A DNA stretch of 5,662 bases, from NCBI GenBank assembly GCA_035701665.1, contig DASSRQ010000325.1, forward strand, positions 1-5,662, given 5' to 3'. Origin of the DNA: DASSRQ01 sp035701665 (lineage in GTDB: Bacteria; Vulcanimicrobiota; Vulcanimicrobiia; Vulcanimicrobiales; Vulcanimicrobiaceae). Each line of letters opens with the position of its first letter. Within the stretch, counting starts at the first letter, position 1. Positions 1 to 5,662 of this stretch are shown here, piece after piece. The position numbers and the translations under genes were made by a program. The notes under the pieces are model-generated. The model had not been told where the DNA came from. It searched no databases and saw only the letters and a list, made by a program, of their open reading frames with translations.

Positions 1-1148
1 ACGTTTGCCGAATCCGTCACAATCACCAGCGAAACCGGTGTCTTCACGCCCGCCTGCGCCAACAGTGCACGCGCCTTCGCAATGTCGTGCGGCAATGGTT
101 TCAACGACGGATCGTTCGCCCACATCCAATCCGGCAGGTCCGCCGTCGCGATATGTTCTTGTCCGAACGTTAAATCTTTCACCAGCCGCGCTTTGTCAAT
201 CGCATACGCCACCGCCAACCGGAACCGCGGGTCGCTCATCGGCGCACGCTTCAAGTTGAAGCCCATGCCCTCGTAACCGTTCATCGGATTCATGACGACC
301 TTCACGCCCGGCACGTTAGAAAACTGCGGATACGTCGTAATCGAAGGCTGCAGCACAAACTGAATCGCACCCGTACGAATCTGATTCGCTTCGGTGTTTT
401 CGTTCGCAACGGTCATCACGTCGATGCCGTCCAGATTCGGCCGCCCAAGAAAGAACTTATCGTTTGCCGTCAGCACCACGCGGTCGCCGTGCGCCCAACG
501 CATGAACTTGAACGGCCCGTCGCTCACCGTCGGCGCATTGTTGAACGGCGATTGATTGATCGTCTTGTCCTTCGAAAGCACGTGCGCCGGAACGATCGCG
601 TACGGCTGATCGCTTTCGGCAAAGAACGTGTTCACGAACGACGCCATCGGCGATTTCAAATGCACGATCGCCGTCAGTGCATTCGGCGTATCGATCGACT
701 GCACGATATCGTACCCATGCCGCGACGCCACATTGTTGTCCGGGTTCATCACCGCTTTCCAACTGAACAACACGTCCGCCGACGTCAGCGGCTGCCCGTC
801 CGTCCACGTCAGATGCGGACGCAAACGGTACGTCACCGTCAACCCGTTGTTGCTAATCCCGCCGTTCGCAACGGTCGGCACTTGCGAAACGAGCATTGCG
901 AACGGCCGCCCCTTATCGTCCGCCGAAACGAGCGGCTCGAACATCAGCCGCCACACCGCGCCGTCAATCGAGTTCGATGCCATCAGCGGATTCAGCGTTT
1001 TCGGATCCTGCGGAATCGCCATGCGCAGCGTCCCGCGCAGATGCGGCCCGCCGGCCGCCGCGGTCGTTCCGCCGGACGAACTCGTACCGCCCTGCTGCGC
1101 ACACGCGCAAAGCAGCGCAGCCAATCCAAACGCCATCATTCGCTTCAT
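1..1148 (-). CDS. ABC transporter substrate-binding lipoprotein, family 5 (oligopeptide/dipeptide type), 3'-truncated by window edge
   Basis: Reading the minus strand from the ATG at 1148 gives 382 codons without a stop, running off the left edge. Residues 1-16 form a lipoprotein signal peptide: basic start (MKR), hydrophobic core, then a lipobox L13-C14-A15 before C16, the likely lipidated cysteine. A Gly/Ser/Thr/Ala-rich tether follows (about 17-34). The mature part matches the SBP_bac_5 (DppA/OppA) fold: IPQDPKTLNPL near 42-52, the hallmark TWTDGQPLTSADVLFSW at 114-130, SDGPFKFMRW at 209-218, and DPRFRLAVAYAIDK at 306-319. Family members are usually 500-550 residues, so roughly a quarter is missing. 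Known family role: a surface- or periplasm-tethered receptor handing peptides, or sometimes nickel, sugars or other solutes, to an ABC permease. The ligand is not readable here; the divergent dipeptidase favours peptides. Start choice rests on the signal peptide plus a Shine-Dalgarno-like AAGG 7 bases upstream. Family call is firm; specificity is inference. Confidence 0.93.
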   Translation of the reverse strand, partial: MKRMMAFGLAALLCACAQQGGTSSSGGTTAAAGGPHLRGTLRMAIPQDPKTLNPLMASNSIDGAVWRLMFEPLVSADDKGRPFAMLVSQVPTVANGGISNNGLTVTYRLRPHLTWTDGQPLTSADVLFSWKAVMNPDNNVASRHGYDIVQSIDTPNALTAIVHLKSPMASFVNTFFAESDQPYAIVPAHVLSKDKTINQSPFNNAPTVSDGPFKFMRWAHGDRVVLTANDKFFLGRPNLDGIDVMTVANENTEANQIRTGAIQFVLQPSITTYPQFSNVPGVKVVMNPMNGYEGMGFNLKRAPMSDPRFRLAVAYAIDKARLVKDLTFGQEHIATADLPDWMWANDPSLKPLPHDIAKARALLAQAGVKTPVSLVIVTDSAN

Positions 1149-1152
1149 GCCG

Positions 1153-1160
1153 CCACCTTC
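1153..1160 (-). promoter_or_regulatory. Ribosome binding site of the solute-binding lipoprotein gene
   Basis: On the minus strand the bases read GAAGGTGG, with the AAGG core ending 7 bases before the ATG at 1148. This supports that start, which also places the signal peptide correctly. Confidence 0.6.
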
Positions 1161-1186
1161 GCCCAACGTGTCATCCTGAGCCTGTC

Positions 1187-1203
1187 GCACGCAGGATGCG
1201 TGC
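1187..1203. other. Perfect 7-bp inverted repeat (hairpin)
   Basis: GCACGCA and TGCGTGC are exact reverse complements separated by GGA, giving a 7-bp GC-rich stem with a 3-base loop. It has no T-run on either side, so it is not a classical intrinsic terminator. It lies inside the repeat-like element and could be part of that repeat or an operator for the divergent genes. Confidence 0.6.
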
Positions 1204-1262
1204 ATGCCGGGGACAGCCATGGATGGCGTGCAAGACCGGCGCGAAGGGCTCCCGAGCTTGTC

Positions 1263-1270
1263 GAGGGGAA
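1263..1270 (+). promoter_or_regulatory. Ribosome binding site of the M19 dipeptidase gene
   Basis: GAGGGGAA lies 9 bases upstream of the ATG at 1280 and is a good Shine-Dalgarno match. It decides the start: the same frame is open upstream to 896, but that extension crosses the intergenic repeat and runs antisense to the lipoprotein gene. The site directly abuts, and partly derives from, the right-hand copy of the GAGCTTGTCGA motif. Confidence 0.65.
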
Positions 1271-1279
1271 CCACTTCCC

Positions 1280-2239
1280 ATGCTCCTTTGGGATAACCAC
1301 ACCTGCCTGCCGCTGCGCCCGCACGACACCGCGTTTCTGCCGCAACTCGATCGTTTCGCGAACGCGGGCGTCAACGTCGTGAGCATCAACGTCGGCTTCG
1401 GCGAGCAAACGCCCGAAGAGCACTTGCGCCTCATCTCACATTTCCGCGCTTGGATAAAACAGCACGGCGACAAGTACGAACTCGCCGCAACCGCGCAAGA
1501 TATCGAACGCATCGTCGCCGCCGGCAAACTCGCGCTGCTTTTCGATATCGAAGGCGCGCGCGCCGTCGGCGATCAGCTCAGCCTCATCCCGATGTACTAC
1601 GATCTCGGCGTACGCTGGATGTCCATCGCCTACAACCGCAACAACCTGGTCGGCGGCGGCTGCATGGACGAAGACCCAGGCCTATCGGCGTTCGGACACG
1701 ACTTCATCAAAGAGATGGAACGCACGGGCATGCTCGTCTGCTGCTCGCACACCGGCGCACGCACGGTACGCGACGTCCTGGACATCGCCACCAAGCCGTT
1801 CATCTTCTCCCACTCAAACCCGAACGCGTTGTGGGATCACAAGCGCAACATCGGCGACGATCTGATCCTGGCGTGCGCAAAACTCGGCGGAGTCGTCGGC
1901 ATCAACGGCGTCGGCATGTTTCTGGGCGCAAACGACATCAGCAGCGAAACCATCGCCCGCAACGTCGACTACGTTGCCAAACTTGCCGGCATCGATCACG
2001 TGGGCATCAGTCTGGATTACGTCTTCGACAACGACGAAGTGATCGAATTCGCCCGCGCAAACCCGCAACTGTTCGGTTTCACAAGCCCCGACGAAGCCGC
2101 CGGCGTACGCGCATTCGCCGCACCCGAACAGTTCTGCGAGATCCTCGCTTGCTTAAAGGCGATGGGCTACGCGCAAAGCGATCTCGCAAAAATAGCAGGT
2201 GGCAACTGGTTGCGCGTTGCGCGAATGGTGTGGCGCTAG
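1280..2239 (+). CDS. Peptidase family M19 dipeptidase (membrane/renal dipeptidase-like), active-site variant
   Basis: The product is 319 residues, within the usual 310-400 for bacterial M19 enzymes, with no signal peptide or membrane segment, so probably cytoplasmic. The family is a TIM-barrel binuclear zinc hydrolase cleaving dipeptides, often including D-amino-acid ones. By motif and spacing against human renal dipeptidase, metal ligands E91 (human E125), H157 (H198) and H178 (H219, same 21-residue spacing) are present, as are R189 (R230, same 11-residue spacing) and D246 (D288). The C-terminal GGNWLRV also fits the family. Two positions depart: the first metal motif is H7-T8-C9 instead of H-x-D, and the substrate-contacting His (human H152) is Y118, exactly 27 residues after E91 as in the human enzyme. 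I infer a divergent M19 subfamily rather than a dead enzyme, since the other ligands are kept. It is divergent from a peptide-type binding protein, suggesting short-peptide catabolism, and sits 22 bases upstream of the kinase gene. The exact substrate is unknown. Confidence 0.9.
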   Translation: MLLWDNHTCLPLRPHDTAFLPQLDRFANAGVNVVSINVGFGEQTPEEHLRLISHFRAWIKQHGDKYELAATAQDIERIVAAGKLALLFDIEGARAVGDQLSLIPMYYDLGVRWMSIAYNRNNLVGGGCMDEDPGLSAFGHDFIKEMERTGMLVCCSHTGARTVRDVLDIATKPFIFSHSNPNALWDHKRNIGDDLILACAKLGGVVGINGVGMFLGANDISSETIARNVDYVAKLAGIDHVGISLDYVFDNDEVIEFARANPQLFGFTSPDEAAGVRAFAAPEQFCEILACLKAMGYAQSDLAKIAGGNWLRVARMVWR

Positions 2240-2261
2240 GTCCGTCGTATCTAACCCGGCG

Positions 2262-5200
2262 GTGATTCGGGATACATCCACCTCCAATTTTTTGAAGCAT
2301 CCGGCGCTTGCTCAAAGCTCGCCGGAACTCGCACGGCTCATCGCGGAAAAGGACTGGTCCCAAACTCCGCTGGGCCCCATTTCGTCCTGGACACCAACGC
2401 TTCGCCAGATGACGGAACACGTGCTGGGCAGCGGATTCGGCCACTTGCTCTGGTGGGGTCCCGAGCACGTTCAGATCTATAACGACGCCTATCGCCCCAT
2501 CCTCGGCACCAAACATCCGCAAGCGCTCGGGCAGCGATCCGCCGAGTGTTTCGCGGAGATCTGGGATATCATCGGCCCCATGATCGAACGGCCGTATCAC
2601 GGCGGTTTGCCCAGCACCATGGAAGATCTCGATCTCGATCTTAACCGCTATGGGTTCGCCGAAGAAACGCACTTCTCGGTTTCTTATAGTCCCGTACTCG
2701 ATAGTTCTGTACCGGGTGGCATCGGCGGCGTTCTCGCAACCGTGCAAGAGACCACGCAGCAAGTACTCTCGAGCCGCCGCATGCAGCTGGTGCGCGATCT
2801 CGGCGCTGCCACAGCCGGCGCGGTCAACGCCGACGAAGCGGCGCAAGCCGCGGCCGATGCGCTCGCAGGCGCCCCGCGCGACGTTGTGTACGCGCATATC
2901 TATCTGCTCGATCACGAAACGAAGCAAGCGCGTATAGCGGGCGATTTCGGCGACCCCGCGCCCAAAACGACGCTCAGCTTCACCGAACTCGAACAGCAGA
3001 TCGGCAAGCCTCTTTCGCGTTTGAAGCACGCAACGTACACCGGCCGCAACGCGGACCCGGTTTCCGACGGACGTATCGCCGTTCCGCTGGCCGTCTCGCG
3101 CGAAGGCGAGCCCGCAGGCATCATGTTCGCCGGGGCCAGTCCGCGCCATGCACTCGACGACGCATATCTTTCGTTCTTCGACGTAATCGCCGCACCCATC
3201 TCCGCGGCGCTGCGCAACTCGCAAGCTTACGATACCGAACGGGAACGCGCTCGCGCCCTGCAAGAACTCGATACAGCCAAGAACGAGTTCTTCTCCAACA
3301 TCAGCCACGAGTTCCGTACGCCGCTTACGCTCATGCTGCTGCCGCTCGAAGACCTAGCGCGCGCCGACGATCCCGAACAGCGCGATCTTGCCGAACAAGC
3401 GCGCCGCAACGCGCTTCGCTTGCTCAAACTCGTCAACCACCTGCTCGAATTCTCTCGCCTGCAAGCCGGCCGCAGCGATGTTGCTTACGTCCGGACCGAT
3501 CTCGCGCAGCTCACGCGCCACCTCATCGGCGTCTTTGGTTCCGCATTCGACAGCGCCGGTTTGAAACTAGACATCGACATCGATCTAAACGAGCCAGTCT
3601 TCGTCGATCGATCCATGTGGGAACGCATCTTCTTAAACCTGATCTCGAATGCGATCAAGTTCACGTTCGAAGGCACGGTGACGGTCTCGCTCACGAAGGA
3701 TGGCGGCTGCGCGCAGCTCGTCGTGCGCGATACCGGCGTCGGCGTTCCGGCGGACGAGATTCCGCGCTTGTTCGAACGTTTCCATCGCGTTCGCAACGTC
3801 GAATCCCGCTCGCATGAAGGCAGCGGCATCGGATTGGCGCTGGTAAAAGATTTGGTCGAACTGCATGGCGGCACTATAAGCGTGCAAAGTACGGAAGGCA
3901 AAGGCACGGCGTTCACCGTTCGCATTCCGCTCGGCAGCGGCCATCTCGACGCCGAAAAGATCGTATCCGAAAGCGAAGCCGAAGGCTATGCCAGCGCGAT
4001 CGATCAGTACATCGCCGACCTCACCTCAACCATGCGCCTGCAGCAGCATGACATGCAGCCGCAGACCGCCGAACCTGCATCGGCCAAACGCGTGCTCCTC
4101 GCCGACGATAATATCGATCTGCTCGACTATCTGCAGGGCGCGCTCGGCAAGCGCTACAGGGTCACGTGCGTACGCGACGGCATCGAAGCGCTCGATGCGC
4201 TGCGTGCAGGCCACTACGATGTCGTCGTGAGCGACGTCATGATGCCGCGTATGGACGGGTTCGAACTTCTGCGCCAAATCCGTCACGACGAAGAGTTGCG
4301 TTCGACGCCGTTCATCATGCTCTCCGCGCGCGCAGGCGAAAGCGCCGCAGTCGAAGGCCTGGCGGCCGGCGCGGACGATTATTTAACCAAACCGTTCAAA
4401 GTCGACGATCTGCTCGCGCGCATCTACGCGCAAATCCAAGGTACCGCCATGCGCCTCGAAGCGATGGAGCGTCTGAAAAAAAGCGAGGACCGCTTCCGCA
4501 CGCTCACGTCGTCGCTGCCGAGCATCGCCGTCGAAACCGATGCGAGCGGCGCCGTCACGTTTCTGAGCGACAGCTTCACGCGCTATACCGGCGTTTCGAC
4601 CGAAGACGGCTACGGCGACCGGTGGATGCGCGTGCTGCACCCGGACGACGCCGGCGATTTCGCGCAGCAGTGGCGCGCGCACGTGCAAGCGGGCGAACCG
4701 TTCGAACGCGAGATGCGCATGCGCCAACACGACGGCGCCTACCGCTGGCACTACGTTCGCGCCATTCCGCACCGTGACGAAAGCGGCGCGATCGTCCGTT
4801 GGACGGGCACCGCAACCGATATTCACGAAAGCCGCCGCGCGCTCGAAGAACGCGAGTTGCTCGCCGAGGCATCGCAGATCTTCTCGCAGCCGTCCGGACT
4901 GACGGACACGCTTCGCGCCATCGCCCGTTTCGCCGTGCATCGCGTAGCCGATTGGTGTCAGATCGATCTCAAAACGGCGGACGGCGGCATTCAAACCGTC
5001 GCGATCGCGCACCGCGATCCCGAAAAAGATGCGGTCGCACAGGGTCTCATCGGGCGCATTCATCTCAATCCGGACGCGCAGCAAGGAACGCCGAAAACCA
5101 TCAGAACCGGCCAGAGCGAACTGGTTCCCGAAGTTACGCTCGCAATGCTCGAAAACGCCATTCCGGACGATGACGAGATAGAACTCTACCGCGAACTCGG

Positions 5201-5662
5201 CATCACCTCGGGCATCTCGGTTCCGCTAAACGCAAACGGCGAAACGCTCGGCGCATTCTCGTTCGTCATCAGCAGCAGCAACCGGAAGTTTTCGCAAGAC
5301 GATCTTCCGATTACCGAAGAACTGGGACGCAGAGCCGCGCTCGCGGTGCAGCGCGCCGAAGCGTACGACCGCGAGCATCGCGTGGCCGACTCGTTCCAAC
5401 GCGCATCGCTCCCGCCGACTTTACCGAGTGTACCGGGCGTTAAGTTCGACGCCGTCTACGTAGCCGGCAGCAGCGAAGCGCAAGTGGGCGGCGATTGGTA
5501 CGACGCGGTGCGTTTGCTCGACGGCCGTCTGGTCGTCTCCATCGGCGACGTTGCGGGCAGCGGTCTGGGCGCCGCCGTTACCATGGGCAACATGCGCCAA
5601 ATCATTCGCGGCATCGCGCAAGTGCACGCCGATCCGTCGCTGATGCTCGATGCCGCCGATCG
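2262..5662 (+). CDS. Soluble hybrid sensor histidine kinase with receiver, PAS, GAF and C-terminal SpoIIE/PP2C phosphatase domain, 3'-truncated by window edge
   Basis: At least 1133 residues, no membrane helices, so a cytoplasmic sensor. Domains in order: PAS-like N-terminus (about 20-170, with KDWSQTPLGP and LLWWGPEHVQIYNDAYRP); GAF (174-330); short linker helix; HisKA with FSNISHEFRTPLTL, phospho-acceptor H349; HATPase_c (about 450-558) with N box LNLISNAIK (N463), G1 DTGVGV (490-495), F box LFERF and G2 GSGIGLAL (520-527); linker; receiver (about 611-725) with D615/D616, acceptor D658, S688 and K710; PAS/PAC (about 745-855); GAF (870-1030); then a SpoIIE/RsbU-type PP2C domain from about 1040 with metal aspartates D1078 (VGGDWYD) and D1096 (IGDVAGSG). 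All key kinase and receiver residues are present. Known domain roles suggest autophosphorylation, transfer to the internal receiver, and control of a phosphatase that would act on an anti-sigma antagonist; the coupling is inferred. The GTG at 2262 is the best start but lacks a clear Shine-Dalgarno; TTG 2292 and ATG 2409 are alternatives, the latter cutting into the PAS-like region. The gap from the dipeptidase is 22 bases with no terminator, so co-transcription is plausible. Confidence 0.93.
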   Translation, partial: MIRDTSTSNFLKHPALAQSSPELARLIAEKDWSQTPLGPISSWTPTLRQMTEHVLGSGFGHLLWWGPEHVQIYNDAYRPILGTKHPQALGQRSAECFAEIWDIIGPMIERPYHGGLPSTMEDLDLDLNRYGFAEETHFSVSYSPVLDSSVPGGIGGVLATVQETTQQVLSSRRMQLVRDLGAATAGAVNADEAAQAAADALAGAPRDVVYAHIYLLDHETKQARIAGDFGDPAPKTTLSFTELEQQIGKPLSRLKHATYTGRNADPVSDGRIAVPLAVSREGEPAGIMFAGASPRHALDDAYLSFFDVIAAPISAALRNSQAYDTERERARALQELDTAKNEFFSNISHEFRTPLTLMLLPLEDLARADDPEQRDLAEQARRNALRLLKLVNHLLEFSRLQAGRSDVAYVRTDLAQLTRHLIGVFGSAFDSAGLKLDIDIDLNEPVFVDRSMWERIFLNLISNAIKFTFEGTVTVSLTKDGGCAQLVVRDTGVGVPADEIPRLFERFHRVRNVESRSHEGSGIGLALVKDLVELHGGTISVQSTEGKGTAFTVRIPLGSGHLDAEKIVSESEAEGYASAIDQYIADLTSTMRLQQHDMQPQTAEPASAKRVLLADDNIDLLDYLQGALGKRYRVTCVRDGIEALDALRAGHYDVVVSDVMMPRMDGFELLRQIRHDEELRSTPFIMLSARAGESAAVEGLAAGADDYLTKPFKVDDLLARIYAQIQGTAMRLEAMERLKKSEDRFRTLTSSLPSIAVETDASGAVTFLSDSFTRYTGVSTEDGYGDRWMRVLHPDDAGDFAQQWRAHVQAGEPFEREMRMRQHDGAYRWHYVRAIPHRDESGAIVRWTGTATDIHESRRALEERELLAEASQIFSQPSGLTDTLRAIARFAVHRVADWCQIDLKTADGGIQTVAIAHRDPEKDAVAQGLIGRIHLNPDAQQGTPKTIRTGQSELVPEVTLAMLENAIPDDDEIELYRELGITSGISVPLNANGETLGAFSFVISSSNRKFSQDDLPITEELGRRAALAVQRAEAYDREHRVADSFQRASLPPTLPSVPGVKFDAVYVAGSSEAQVGGDWYDAVRLLDGRLVVSIGDVAGSGLGAAVTMGNMRQIIRGIAQVHADPSLMLDAAD

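Larger units (their letters stand above)
1168..1270. repeat. Repeat-like, partly palindromic intergenic element between divergent genes
   Basis: This stretch takes up most of the 131-base gap between two divergent genes. It contains two copies of a 13-base motif in the same orientation, CCTGAGCCTGTCG at 1175-1187 and CCCGAGCTTGTCG at 1251-1263, differing at two bases. Both resemble the CCTGAGCTTGTCGAAGG repeat (reverse complement CCTTCGACAAGCTCAGG), which I recall as a dispersed intergenic repeat in many GC-rich genomes. Between them lie a perfect 7-bp inverted repeat with a 3-base loop (1187-1203), a 5-bp one (1216-1227), and a near-palindromic pair, GCATGCC at 1202-1208 with GGCGTGC at 1225-1231. 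No coding potential is credible here. It may be a REP- or MITE-like remnant; repeat status cannot be confirmed without the rest of the genome. No good -35/-10 promoter was recognised on either strand, although promoters for both genes should lie here. Confidence 0.45.

Noticed and set aside
1187..1203. Hairpin as an intrinsic terminator
   Set aside because: There is no T-run after the stem on either strand, and both flanking genes point away from it.
896..1279. In-frame upstream extension of the dipeptidase ORF to an ATG at 896
   Set aside because: The extension is antisense to the lipoprotein gene, crosses the intergenic repeat, has no family resemblance, and the ATG at 1280 has a good ribosome binding site and matches the family N-terminus.
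489..1382. Plus-strand ORF of 297 codons opposite the lipoprotein gene
   Set aside because: The translation is dominated by Arg and His with no domain, as expected of a shadow of GC-rich coding DNA; the minus-strand frame has a clear signal peptide and SBP_bac_5 motifs.
2240..2261. Promoter or terminator between the dipeptidase and kinase genes
   Set aside because: The 22-base gap shows no stem-loop and no recognisable -35/-10 pair.
2079..3308. Minus-strand ORF of 409 codons spanning the dipeptidase-kinase junction
   Set aside because: It is arginine-rich, has no recognisable domain and lies opposite well-supported M19 and kinase coding sequence; long antisense frames are expected with this GC-biased codon use.
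4166..4777. Plus-strand ORF of 203 codons in another frame of the kinase gene
   Set aside because: The product is extremely arginine-rich and overlaps the receiver and PAS coding sequence; it is a frame shadow.
4383..5084. Minus-strand ORF of 233 codons within the kinase gene
   Set aside because: It lies opposite the receiver-PAS-GAF coding region, whose plus-strand motifs are unambiguous; no domain is seen in the antisense product.

Overview
The window is GC-rich, gene-dense bacterial DNA with three protein-coding genes: two cut by the window edges and one complete. Codon use is strongly biased to G/C in third positions, so every strand carries long spurious ORFs. The lipoprotein signal on the left gene and the multi-domain hybrid kinase/phosphatase on the right suit a free-living environmental bacterium with a complex signalling repertoire. 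The style recalls poorly cultured phyla such as Candidatus Eremiobacterota (WPS-2), but that is a low-confidence impression; nothing here fixes the taxonomy.

Layout. Positions 1-1148 (minus strand) hold the first 382 residues of a family 5 extracellular solute-binding lipoprotein of an oligopeptide/dipeptide-type ABC importer; its C-terminus lies beyond the left edge. Positions 1149-1279 are a 131-base divergent intergenic region built largely of repeat-like, partly palindromic sequence that also carries the ribosome binding sites of both flanking genes. Positions 1280-2239 (plus) encode a complete 319-residue peptidase family M19 (renal-dipeptidase-like) enzyme with two substitutions at classical active-site positions. 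After a 22-base gap, 2262-5662 (plus) encode at least 1133 residues of a soluble hybrid sensor kinase, ordered PAS-like, GAF, HisKA, HATPase_c, receiver, PAS, GAF and the start of a SpoIIE/RsbU-type PP2C phosphatase; it runs off the right edge.

How they may work together. A peptide-binding importer component divergent from a dipeptidase suggests capture and hydrolysis of short peptides, possibly ones with unusual or D-residues. The kinase/phosphatase gene follows the dipeptidase closely on the same strand and could be co-transcribed. Its domains suggest a signal protein that passes phosphoryl groups to its own receiver and ends in a phosphatase of the type that acts on anti-sigma-factor antagonists in partner-switching systems. 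Whether it responds to peptides or cell-wall turnover cannot be told from the sequence. No RNA genes, CRISPR arrays, insertion sequences or convincing terminators were seen.
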